From Methanobacteriota archaeon (GTDB taxonomy: Archaea; Halobacteriota; Methanosarcinia; Methanosarcinales; Methanosarcinaceae): a stretch of DNA of 6,408 nucleotides. The notes beneath the pieces were generated by a model. That model ran no database searches, was not told the DNA's origin, and saw nothing but the letters and a program-made list of their open reading frames with translations. Of this stretch, positions 1-5,715 are shown one piece after another (position 1 is the first letter of the stretch; every line of letters begins with the position of its first letter). The stretch spans positions 1-6,408 of the forward strand of contig JAUPKV010000675.1 of assembly GCA_030837265.1 (NCBI GenBank). Reading direction: 5' to 3'. The position numbers and the translations under genes are program-made.

Positions 1-1011
1 AACTCTATTCCTTCCCAATCCATGGTGGCAACAGTTGGAGTGTATTCTTTTGAATTGGCACCTGGAAATTATACTATTACAGCAAAGTATTATGAAAACA
101 GCACTATTACCTATTCAGTGGATGACACTGTCAATATAATAAATAAGGGAACTTACGTGCATGATCTCCTTCTTCTTCCCTTTTACTCCGAAGAACTAAT
201 GGGCAGCTCCAGCGCAAACGGGTCTTCAAGTGCCTCAACATTGAGTGCTGTAAATTCAAGTACCGGAGCAAGTAAAAGCAATAATTCCAAAAGCGTGAAT
301 GCCACCAGTAACAGTGGGTTTTACTCTCCGTCTACTAGCTACCTTCTTCTAGCCCTTATTACTCTTGTTCTCCTGTCAGCTGCCGGATACCAATTTTTCG
401 GAAAACAGAAAAAGAAAGGAAAAACTTCCGGTGAAGAAAAAACAGCGCATAAAATTAAAGACTTCTCCATTTCTGCAAACACTCATGAGTCTTCGTTAAA
501 AGTTCCTCCTAAGAGCCTGGATTCTGAACAGATAACTGATTCTCAGGTGCAAAAAGAAGTACCGGCATCCATAACAGAACAAGTTATGGAAACAGGATCT
601 AAAACCTCAGTACCCGAATCGGTAATGGAACCCGAATTCACGAGACCGGAAGGAAACGAAAAAGAAGAAAGCGAAGAGAATCTTTCAACGCAGGAAACAG
701 AACTCGTGGAACCTGGATCAACAGTGGAGACCTTCGAAGCCTCATTTGAAAAACCGGAGGTAAATGCGGAGCTTGATATTCAAGAAACTAAAAAGAAACT
801 CCCTCTCCCTTCAGACCTTCAGGAGGTCATTGACATAATTAGGGGTCAGAGAGGTCGAATTACCCAGAAAGAACTGTGCGGTAGACTGAAGTGTTCCGAT
901 GCTAAAGTCAGTTTAATGCTTGCCGACCTTGAAAGAAGAAGTCTAATTGAGAAGTTCAAAAAAGGGCGCGGAAATGTGGTAGTTCTGAAGGATGAAGAGC
1001 AGCAGCACTAA
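1..1011 (+). CDS. Membrane-anchored winged-helix protein, putative one-component surface-sensing regulator (5' partial)
   Basis: The frame is open from base 1. The first ATG (base 22) follows a pyrimidine-rich stretch with no ribosome site, so the real start, probably with a signal peptide, lies upstream. Residues are numbered from that Met. Residues 1-55 look like the end of a carboxypeptidase-regulatory-like or Cna-B-like beta domain (YSFELAPGNYTITAKYY). Residues 61-104 are a Ser/Asn-rich stalk with N-glycosylation sequons at N66, N78 and N93; N16 and N26 lie earlier. A membrane helix spans about 107-127, followed by KQKKKGK, which places the C-terminus inside by the positive-inside rule. 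Residues 135-258 are a Glu-rich, probably disordered linker. Residues 264-323 form a winged helix-turn-helix (ITQKELCGRLKCSDAKVSLM, then LERRSLIEKFKKGRGNVVVL), like MarR/IclR-type archaeal domains. DNA binding is likely; targets are unknown. The operon at 1651 is an inferred candidate target. Cys286 and Cys291 within the helix-turn-helix are noteworthy. Confidence 0.85.
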   Translation, partial: NSIPSQSMVATVGVYSFELAPGNYTITAKYYENSTITYSVDDTVNIINKGTYVHDLLLLPFYSEELMGSSSANGSSSASTLSAVNSSTGASKSNNSKSVNATSNSGFYSPSTSYLLLALITLVLLSAAGYQFFGKQKKKGKTSGEEKTAHKIKDFSISANTHESSLKVPPKSLDSEQITDSQVQKEVPASITEQVMETGSKTSVPESVMEPEFTRPEGNEKEESEENLSTQETELVEPGSTVETFEASFEKPEVNAELDIQETKKKLPLPSDLQEVIDIIRGQRGRITQKELCGRLKCSDAKVSLMLADLERRSLIEKFKKGRGNVVVLKDEEQQH

Positions 1012-1051
1012 ATATACGAAATTCCTCTCTTCAATTATGGTCTGTACTAAA

Positions 1052-1063
1052 AATTTTAAAATT
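1052..1063. repeat. Perfect 12-base palindrome AATTTTAAAATT
   Basis: The sequence equals its own reverse complement and sits 40 bases after the stop of the winged-helix gene. It could be a protein-binding site or part of a transcript end. In such AT-rich DNA it may also arise by chance, so no function is assigned. Confidence 0.35.
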
Positions 1064-1302
1064 ATTTAACTATTGACTTACCTGTCTTACTCCTTTTTCA
1101 AAGGTATGTCATTAAAAAGATCGATATCTGTTTTTATTCGTATGAAAATGCTTGAAGTTAAGCTGATGAGTTCCACAATTAACATTACCTCTATTTAATC
1201 TTTTATCATGACTTGAATTAGCTTATAACAAACAAATAAAATTTAATTTGAATAAATATGGTTTATTAAAACTTAAATCTTAAATTTATGCCTAATAATG
1301 TC

Positions 1303-1309
1303 TTTTTTT
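1303..1309 (+). terminator. Oligo-T tract, possible archaeal terminator
   Basis: A run of seven T on the + strand, with no stem-loop directly before it. Archaeal RNA polymerase can terminate at oligo-T tracts without a hairpin. The tract lies between the winged-helix gene and the structured region, so it could separate two transcription units. It is almost 300 bases after the upstream stop codon, and this call is tentative. Confidence 0.3.
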
Positions 1310-1320
1310 AGCTAAGTATG

Positions 1321-1328
1321 TATTTATC
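1321..1328 (+). promoter_or_regulatory. TATA-like box (TATTTATC) before the structured region
   Basis: The box is centred near 1324. Archaeal transcription usually starts about 25 bases downstream of the TATA centre, which predicts a start near 1350, immediately before the first stem-loop at 1351. The fit in position is the main support. The surroundings are AT-rich, so other TATA-like matches exist (for example around 1562-1570 and 1580-1590), and one of those could instead drive the operon. Confidence 0.35.
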
Positions 1329-1350
1329 TTCAAATCTCCTTAAGGGAATT

Positions 1351-1390
1351 GACTGCTACGATCCTTCATCAAAAGAAGATAAGAGCAGTC
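1351..1390 (+). other. Stem-loop 1 of intergenic structured region
   Basis: The outer arms GACTGCT (1351-1357) and AGCAGTC (1384-1390) are perfectly complementary. After a 3x3 internal loop, 1361-1367 (ATCCTTC) pairs with 1375-1380 (GAAGAT) with one bulged C, closing a seven-base loop ATCAAAA (1368-1374). That gives 13 pairs in a non-coding region. It could be part of a small RNA or of the 5' leader of the transporter operon. Confidence 0.55.
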
Positions 1391-1413
1391 GAAGGAAAAA
1401 GGCTAAACTCCGA

Positions 1414-1453
1414 GAAGAAGAGACACTGTGAATCTCACAGATGTCTCAACTTC
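1414..1453 (+). other. Stem-loop 2, long hairpin of intergenic structured region
   Basis: Bases 1420-1431 (GAGACACTGTGA) pair with 1435-1447 (TCACAGATGTCTC), giving 12 pairs with one bulged A (1441) and a three-base loop ATC. A 2x2 AA/AA internal loop separates these from four more pairs, GAAG 1414-1417 with CTTC 1450-1453. Sixteen pairs in 40 bases is much stronger than expected from random AT-rich DNA. No T-run follows, so it does not look like a terminator. As DNA it could also be a protein-binding dyad. Confidence 0.65.
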
Positions 1454-1457
1454 GTAA

Positions 1458-1485
1458 ATCTAACTAAACAAGATGTGATCTAACT
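1458..1485. repeat. Direct repeat ATCTAACT at 20-base spacing
   Basis: ATCTAACT occurs at 1458-1465 and again at 1478-1485. The start-to-start spacing of 20 bases is close to two DNA turns. The second copy overlaps the left arm of the inverted repeat at 1476-1483. This could be a tandem regulator site or a repeated element within an RNA; the sequence alone does not decide. Confidence 0.4.
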
Positions 1486-1549
1486 CACTAATCAACAAAT
1501 AGTCTGACTGGACTTAAATGCTTCATATCAGGCTGGTCAAATTAGATCA
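1476..1549 (+). repeat. Long-range 8-base inverted repeat TGATCTAA / TTAGATCA
   Basis: TGATCTAA at 1476-1483 is the exact reverse complement of TTAGATCA at 1542-1549, with 58 bases between. With the two upstream stem-loops it would extend a structured region to about 1351-1549, followed by about 100 unstructured-looking bases before the ATPase gene. No strong internal hairpin was seen between the arms. Confidence 0.4.
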
Positions 1550-1640
1550 GATAGGGTTAATCGAATAAATAGAACATAAGAATAAAAAATCAAAATAAAG
1601 CCACATTAAAACGTTTCGACTTAATTGTTATTTACTTTTA

Positions 1641-1646
1641 GAGGTT
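1641..1646 (+). promoter_or_regulatory. Ribosome binding site GAGGTT deciding the ATPase start
   Basis: GAGGT at 1641-1645 lies five bases before the ATG at 1651 and matches the archaeal anti-Shine-Dalgarno sequence. It supports the long N-terminus of the ATPase. No in-frame ATG or GTG occurs near the point where homologous ATPases normally begin (about residue 75). Confidence 0.75.
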
Positions 1647-1650
1647 ATCT

Positions 1651-2574
1651 ATGACACTTGCTGAAGTTATAAAATCATTTAAAATGAGGTGGGATACCTC
1701 AAAAATTATAAATTCACTCGAAAAAACAGCTAGTTTTTGTGATGAATCGGAGAATTATTTAGAGGAAAATTATTCAGGGGAGGACTCTAAAAACAACAAC
1801 CCTTATAGTAATTTAGTCAATAGCCAGGTCATAAGTCCAAGAGTCGAAGGGATCTCCCAGCGCTCGGATGAATGCCTGATCAAACTATCCAATGTTTGGA
1901 AAATTTATCAGATGGGAGAGGTTGAATTTGCAGCTTTAAAAGGGATAGACCTGGAAATTTACAAGGGAGAGTTCCTTGTAGTCCTGGGTCCGAGCGGAAG
2001 TGGAAAAAGCACCCTTATGAACCTGCTCGGCTGTCTGGATTTGCCTTCAAAAGGCACGGTTTTTCTAAATTCTAAGGATATTTCAGAGCTTGATGAATCG
2101 GAACTAGCCCTGATCCGCGGGCAGATGATAGGATTCATTTTCCAGAGTTTTAATCTGATTCCTACTTTGAGTACCAAAGAAAATGTTCTGTTACCTCTGG
2201 AATTCCAGGAAGAAGGGACTAAATTATCCCAAAAAAAAGCTGATTACCTTCTTGAGATAGTTGGACTATCGGATAAAAAACAAAATCTTCCATCTCAGCT
2301 ATCAGGGGGACAAAGACAGAGAGTTGCAATAGCCCGCTCTCTGTCTGTGAATCCTCCCATTATCCTGGCAGATGAGCCTACGGGGAATCTTGACAGTAAG
2401 ACCGGAGATTATATCCTGGGTTTTCTGGACAATTTGAATAAAACGGAAGGAAAGACGATTATTATTGTTACCCATGACCTGGAAATTGTAAAATACGCAA
2501 CAAGAATCGTGTATATCCGAGATGGGTTGATAGAAAGAATTGAACAAAAAAAGAAAAACGAAAACGAGGAATAA
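1651..2574 (+). CDS. ABC transporter ATP-binding protein, MacB/LolD class, with N-terminal extension
   Basis: This is the cytoplasmic ATPase of an ABC complex, powering the permease encoded at 3993-5225. All motifs are present: Walker [10 protein letters not shown] (113-121), Q-loop Q165, signature LSGGQ (217-221), Walker B IILADEP (237-243, catalytic E242), D-loop NLDS (246-249) and switch H275. The opening [27 protein letters not shown] (from residue 77) is typical of MacB/LolD/FtsE-type ATPases. That family is usually about 220-240 residues; this protein has 307 because of roughly 75 extra N-terminal residues. The extra part is hydrophilic and rich in Glu, Asn and Ser, with no recognised domain. 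The ribosome site at 1641 and the lack of an in-frame internal start near residue 75 favour the long form. The tail (298-307) is Lys/Glu/Asn-rich. It is first gene of the operon, two bases before the next start. Family assignment is secure; substrate is unknown. Confidence 0.95.
   Translation: MTLAEVIKSFKMRWDTSKIINSLEKTASFCDESENYLEENYSGEDSKNNNPYSNLVNSQVISPRVEGISQRSDECLIKLSNVWKIYQMGEVEFAALKGIDLEIYKGEFLVVLGPSGSGKSTLMNLLGCLDLPSKGTVFLNSKDISELDESELALIRGQMIGFIFQSFNLIPTLSTKENVLLPLEFQEEGTKLSQKKADYLLEIVGLSDKKQNLPSQLSGGQRQRVAIARSLSVNPPIILADEPTGNLDSKTGDYILGFLDNLNKTEGKTIIIVTHDLEIVKYATRIVYIRDGLIERIEQKKKNENEE
2566..2570 (+). promoter_or_regulatory. Ribosome binding site GAGGA within the end of the ATPase gene
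   Basis: GAGGA lies six bases before the ATG at 2577 and inside the last codons of the ATPase gene. This supports the start chosen for the surface protein and suggests coupled translation of the two genes. Confidence 0.65.
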
Positions 2575-2576
2575 TA

Positions 2577-3959
2577 ATGAGAATGCTTAATTTTTTAATG
2601 CTGTTGCTTCTGGCTACCGTATTCATATGTTTGGGAGCCGGAACAGCACTGGGTTCAAACGGAAATATAAATTCAGCATCCTTGCAGGTAAACCTGACTA
2701 ATCAGAATCCTGATGCGGCTCGCCCTGGAGAGCCTGTCGAACTTACTCTCAGCGTGCAAAATATAGGGAATCAGGACCTGCAAGATATCACTGTTTCTGT
2801 TGCACCCAAGTACCCTTTTAGCCAGGTTTCAGGAGAAGCTCTTCAGAAAAGTATCTCTTATCTGAATGCACGGCAGGATGACAATGATGCGTCTGTCCTT
2901 AAGTTCAAACTAATGACAGATTCGAATGCCTCTGAAGGTACATATGATATTGACATTACTACCACTGCTAAAGAGAGCGGATCCTCATCAAACACAATTT
3001 CCACTACACAAACTGTTCATGTTGAAGTCAGAGGCAAAGAATACGCTCAAATTGTGACCATAAACAAGGCAAGTATTGACCTGGGAAAGGAAGAGCCTCT
3101 CGAGTTCATAATTACCAATACGGGAACCTCCCCTCTAAAAAATATGGTCATATCCTGGACAGATCCTAAAGGTGTGATCCTCCCGGTGTACTCGGACAAT
3201 ACAAAGTATATCAAATATCTCGAACCTAACCAATCAGTAACAGTTTCTTACTCCGTAATGGCAGACGTAAATGCCGATCCGGGACTTTATACTCTGAACG
3301 TAAACCTGAATTTCGAGGACTATGACTCCACGAATAAAAGCATCCAGACCACTGCAGGACTTTTCGTAGGTGGAGCAACCGATTTTGATGTTTCCTTCTC
3401 GGAAAGTAGTCAAGGAGAAGTTTCTCTTTCAGTCGCAAACGTAGGTAACAACATTGCATATGCGGTGAAAGTATCGGTTCCGGAACAGGATGGTTACAAA
3501 GTCTCAGGAAGTTCTTCAACTATTGTAGGGAATCTTGAGAAAGGGGATTATACAATTGCTTCTTTTAGCGTTGCGAGCACTCAGGCTCTAGGAGGAAGTG
3601 CAGGAACACCACCGGGAGCTCCATCCGGTTCTGCAAAAACCGGTGCCGTGGGTGAGAATATAACTTCAGCTTCAACGAGTGAAAATCCACTTAAAGTGCA
3701 GATTGAATACACAGATGCCAAAGGGGATAGATTAACAGTTGATAAAGAAGTAAAACTCGAGTTGAGCTCCGGAAATATGACTGCATCGGGAATGACCGGA
3801 GGACCGAGAAGCAGTGGAGTTAGTTCGTACCTGCCATATATCGTGATAATAGCACTTGCCGGGGGAGTATTCGTATACCGTGGTAAAATACTGGAAATGA
3901 TAAAGGCAAAGAAAGAACGAAAATCCGGTATCCCAAAGCCTGAAGAGAAGAAAGACTGA
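2577..3959 (+). CDS. Secreted membrane-anchored beta-domain protein (CARDB/NEW3-like, COG1361 type), probable transporter partner
   Basis: The protein has 460 residues. Residues 3-26 are a signal peptide with a likely cleavage after ALG (about 26/27); no lipobox is seen. Three beta-sandwich-like units follow: about 36-152 (ARPGEPVELTLSVQNIGNQDLQDITV), 155-262 (EEPLEFIITNTGTSPLKNMVI) and 268-396 (EVSLSVANVGNNIAYAVKVSV). The repeated V/T-N-x-G-(N/T) turns are characteristic of CARDB/NEW3 folds in archaeal surface proteins. A Gly/Ser/Pro-rich insert (338-366) sits within the third unit. A membrane helix (about 418-434) and a Lys/Glu-rich cytoplasmic tail finish the protein, so most of it lies outside the membrane. 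Its place between ATPase and permease suggests a role in the same complex, perhaps as an extracellular adaptor or substrate-binding element in a position like MacA. It is not homologous to MacA by anything visible, so this role is inferred. ATG at 2583 (Met3) is an alternative start. Confidence 0.88.
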   Translation: MRMLNFLMLLLLATVFICLGAGTALGSNGNINSASLQVNLTNQNPDAARPGEPVELTLSVQNIGNQDLQDITVSVAPKYPFSQVSGEALQKSISYLNARQDDNDASVLKFKLMTDSNASEGTYDIDITTTAKESGSSSNTISTTQTVHVEVRGKEYAQIVTINKASIDLGKEEPLEFIITNTGTSPLKNMVISWTDPKGVILPVYSDNTKYIKYLEPNQSVTVSYSVMADVNADPGLYTLNVNLNFEDYDSTNKSIQTTAGLFVGGATDFDVSFSESSQGEVSLSVANVGNNIAYAVKVSVPEQDGYKVSGSSSTIVGNLEKGDYTIASFSVASTQALGGSAGTPPGAPSGSAKTGAVGENITSASTSENPLKVQIEYTDAKGDRLTVDKEVKLELSSGNMTASGMTGGPRSSGVSSYLPYIVIIALAGGVFVYRGKILEMIKAKKERKSGIPKPEEKKD

Positions 3960-3978
3960 AGACATCACCGGTAGAAAA

Positions 3979-3988
3979 AGGAGAGGTG
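3979..3988 (+). promoter_or_regulatory. Strong ribosome binding site AGGAGAGGTG before the permease
   Basis: This purine-rich site contains GAGGTG, a near-complete match to the archaeal 16S rRNA tail, four bases before the ATG at 3993. It sets the permease start. The gap from the previous stop codon is only 33 bases, which fits one operon. Confidence 0.75.
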
Positions 3989-3992
3989 CAGT

Positions 3993-5225
3993 ATGAGAAA
4001 TTCAACCTATCTGAAAATGGGTATGAACATGCTTGTGCATAGTAAACTTCGAAGCTGGTTGACCATTATTGGAATAGTTATAGGAGTGGGATCTGTAATT
4101 GGCATTGTCTCTTTAGGGGATGCCATGCAGGCAAACATACAGAGCAATCTAGCCGAGATGGATCTGACAAAAATAACCATAAGTCCAGGGTATACCAAGG
4201 CGTCATCCAACATGCCTGGGCCACCTGGGGGTGGAGGTAGAGGAGGTTCGACAACAGATGCCGAATTGACGGATGATGATATTAGGGCACTCCAGGGTTT
4301 GGATAGTATACAGTACAAAGAAGGTGAAATTTCCAGCAGTGAAGAGGTGAAATATTCAGGAGAAACTGCAACTCTCTCAATTACAGGTGTGGATTCTCAG
4401 GTATGGAAGTACATGTCTACTCTGAAAACACAATCTGGAAGATTGCTTGAACCAGCTGATAGGTATGTTGCTGTCATAGGAAGCGACGTTGCCACTGAGA
4501 TTTATGATCATGACATTGGAGTCAATCAGGTAATATCAATAAACAACAAATCGGTGCGTGTTGTGGGTATCCTTGAAGAAAAAGGTGAGGGGGACGATTC
4601 AAAGATTTACATGCCGATCGATGGAGCAATAAACCTGATTGATGATGCAGAAAAAGATGTGTATGATACTATATCAGTTAAAGCAAAGAGTGAAGATCTT
4701 GTGGATGGACTGGTGAATGATATCGAAAAGAAGCTCATGGTCTCAAGACACATTAACCAGGAGGACGACAGGGACTTTTCCGTAAGCGCTTCAAAGTCCA
4801 TGGCTGAGTCAGTAACGGAACTGACAGACACTATGACTCTTTTCCTTGGGGCCATTGCTGCTGTGTCGCTTCTTGTAGGAGCTGTCGGTATTACTAACAC
4901 TATGTTCACCTCTGTCCTTGAAAAGACAAAGGAAATAGGAACTATGAAAGCCATTGGAGCAAAAAACAGGGATATCCTTATGATTTTCCTCTTTAATTCC
5001 GGAATGGTGGGTCTGGTTGGTGGTATCCTTGGAGTTATTCTGGGAGCCTTTGTTTCGTCTGGCCTTCAATCAATGATGGGAAGCATAACATCAGGAAGCG
5101 GATTAAGTATTTCTCTGATGGCTGAGGGACTTACTCTTGCAGTTTTGATAGGAGTGATCTCTGGAGTAGTACCTGCTTACAGGGCTTCGAAACTTAGACC
5201 AGTAGACGCATTGAGATATGAATAA
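3993..5225 (+). CDS. ABC transporter permease, MacB/FtsX family
   Basis: This membrane subunit is expected to pair as a homodimer with two copies of the upstream ATPase. Its 410 residues follow the standard MacB plan. A short cytoplasmic N-terminus (KLRSWLTIIGIVIGVGSVIGIV) leads into TM1 (about 22-42). A large extracellular domain spans about 43-280 and matches the MacB periplasmic core domain (ITISPG at 61-66; GRLLEPADRYVAVIGSDVA at 149-167). The FtsX domain carries TM2 (281-304), TM3 (about 328-353) and TM4 (about 376-396). The cytoplasmic coupling segment EKTKEIGTMKAIGAKNRDI (310-328) and the ending PAYRASKLRPVDALRYE are hallmarks of the family. A Gly/Pro-rich loop (PGPPGGGGRGG, 75-85) is common in this group. 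It is last gene of the operon. The family includes exporters of antibiotics, peptides and lipoproteins; the substrate here cannot be read from sequence. Confidence 0.95.
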   Translation: MRNSTYLKMGMNMLVHSKLRSWLTIIGIVIGVGSVIGIVSLGDAMQANIQSNLAEMDLTKITISPGYTKASSNMPGPPGGGGRGGSTTDAELTDDDIRALQGLDSIQYKEGEISSSEEVKYSGETATLSITGVDSQVWKYMSTLKTQSGRLLEPADRYVAVIGSDVATEIYDHDIGVNQVISINNKSVRVVGILEEKGEGDDSKIYMPIDGAINLIDDAEKDVYDTISVKAKSEDLVDGLVNDIEKKLMVSRHINQEDDRDFSVSASKSMAESVTELTDTMTLFLGAIAAVSLLVGAVGITNTMFTSVLEKTKEIGTMKAIGAKNRDILMIFLFNSGMVGLVGGILGVILGAFVSSGLQSMMGSITSGSGLSISLMAEGLTLAVLIGVISGVVPAYRASKLRPVDALRYE

Positions 5226-5235
5226 CTAAATAAAT

Positions 5236-5241
5236 GGAGGT
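5236..5241 (+). other. Orphan Shine-Dalgarno-like GGAGGT without a gene
   Basis: A strong ribosome-site match sits 10 bases after the permease stop. The next ATG (5265) is followed after one codon by a stop, so it serves no visible reading frame. It may be a relic of a lost fourth operon gene or a chance match. Confidence 0.35.
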
Positions 5242-5246
5242 AGACC

Positions 5247-5252
5247 TTTTTT
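5247..5252 (+). terminator. Oligo-T tract after the operon
   Basis: Six T followed by AATTTTCT begin 21 bases after the permease stop codon, on the coding strand. A weak five-pair stem, GTAGA (5240-5244) with TCTAC (5258-5262), encloses it. The position is right for an archaeal oligo-T terminator of the three-gene operon. Confidence 0.45.
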
Positions 5253-5535
5253 AATTTTCTACTTATGGAATAAATCTACATTCGGCAGCAAGCACATTCT
5301 AACATCTAAATATCCTGAATTGTTATTTTTGTAGTCTTAGATCAAAATCAGTGTCATTAGAACTAACTATCAAATCCGATTTATCATTTCTCCCATTTTA
5401 GAGTTATATGGCTCCTCGCCAGTTTATATGGGTATATTTTCATAATATAATTATAATATAAATGAGTGACACAACATTTGACATAAATAATGGTAGGAGT
5501 TTGATCACCCATTTGCGAAAAAACGTTTGAAACAC

Positions 5536-5555
5536 CTTTGACTTGACTTTCAAAG
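5536..5555 (+). repeat. Small stem-loop CTTTGA / TCAAAG upstream of the transposase
   Basis: CTTTGA (5536-5541) is the reverse complement of TCAAAG (5550-5555), with an eight-base loop. Near it is a perfect AAACGTTT palindrome (5521-5528). Both lie in the probable left end of the insertion sequence and could be transposase contact sites. Function is not shown. Confidence 0.35.
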
Positions 5556-5622
5556 AAGTACAATTTTTACCTTTTTTTAGCCTCACAATCAATGTCAAGC
5601 GACCGTTCATTTTCATTTGAAT

Positions 5623-5706
5623 TGTTGATCCTAACTCTTAAATTCACATTAAAAAGCTTATGAGTCATGATTATTTCAGAAATGTATTTATAAATGTTGA
5701 TCCTAA
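5623..5706. repeat. 12-base direct repeat TGTTGATCCTAA, two copies
   Basis: TGTTGATCCTAA occurs exactly at 5623-5634 and 5695-5706, 72 bases apart start to start. The second copy lies between the TATA box and the start codon of the transposase. It may be a site where the transposase binds and represses its own promoter, or the trace of a small duplication. Confidence 0.5.
5685..5695 (+). promoter_or_regulatory. TATA box (TATTTATAAAT) of the transposase gene
   Basis: The box is centred near 5690, preceded by the purine-rich AGAAATG that could be a BRE. The start codon at 5716 is about 26 bases from the centre, so transcription would begin at or next to the ATG. No Shine-Dalgarno sequence lies before the ATG. 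Together these suggest a leaderless mRNA. Confidence 0.5.
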
Positions 5707-5715
5707 TAATATAGT

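Larger units (their letters stand above)
1012..1320. other. AT-rich non-coding gap, first half
   Basis: No convincing gene is visible on either strand. The stretch is very AT-rich. It holds a perfect 12-base palindrome (1052-1063), short T-runs at 1094-1098 and 1303-1309 that could end transcription from the gene upstream, and a 30-codon open frame (1106-1198) without a properly spaced ribosome site. Stops are frequent in the frames examined. Confidence 0.6.
5226..5500. other. AT-rich non-coding gap after the operon
   Basis: No gene is supported. The stretch holds an orphan ribosome-site-like GGAGGT (5236-5241), a T-run suited to termination (5247-5252) and an AT-only palindrome TATAATTATA (5446-5455). 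A 17-codon frame from 5408 lacks a ribosome site and was not called. The junction between host DNA and the insertion sequence probably lies here or slightly downstream. Confidence 0.55.

Noticed and set aside
1106..1198. 30-codon open frame in the intergenic gap (begins MSLKRSISVF)
   Set aside because: AAGGT directly abuts the ATG with no spacing, composition is not gene-like, and frames of this length are expected by chance.
1420..1447. Intrinsic terminator at the long hairpin
   Set aside because: The hairpin is followed by A/C-rich sequence and not a T-run, so a terminator role is not supported.
1351..1549. CRISPR array or known riboswitch
   Set aside because: There are no regularly spaced repeats with unique spacers, and no recognised riboswitch consensus; only hairpins and short repeats are visible.
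1609..1616. AAACGTTT palindrome before the operon, also found at 5521-5528
   Set aside because: An 8-base AT-rich palindrome occurring twice in 6.4 kb is not far from chance, and the contexts differ (operon leader versus insertion sequence).
1959..2547. Reverse-strand open frames inside the ATPase gene
   Set aside because: They are shadows of a gene with every ABC motif intact on the + strand, and they have no recognisable domains.
2577..2655. Lipoprotein signal in the surface protein
   Set aside because: Cys18 is preceded by V-F-I, which does not fit a lipobox; an ordinary signal peptide cleaved after ALG fits better.
4007..5069. Reverse-strand open frames inside the permease gene
   Set aside because: The + strand encodes a complete MacB/FtsX permease here; the reverse frames are low-complexity and lack start signals.
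5408..5461. 17-codon frame starting MAPRQF downstream of the operon
   Set aside because: It has no ribosome site, ends in an AT-only run of isoleucines and is too short to support.
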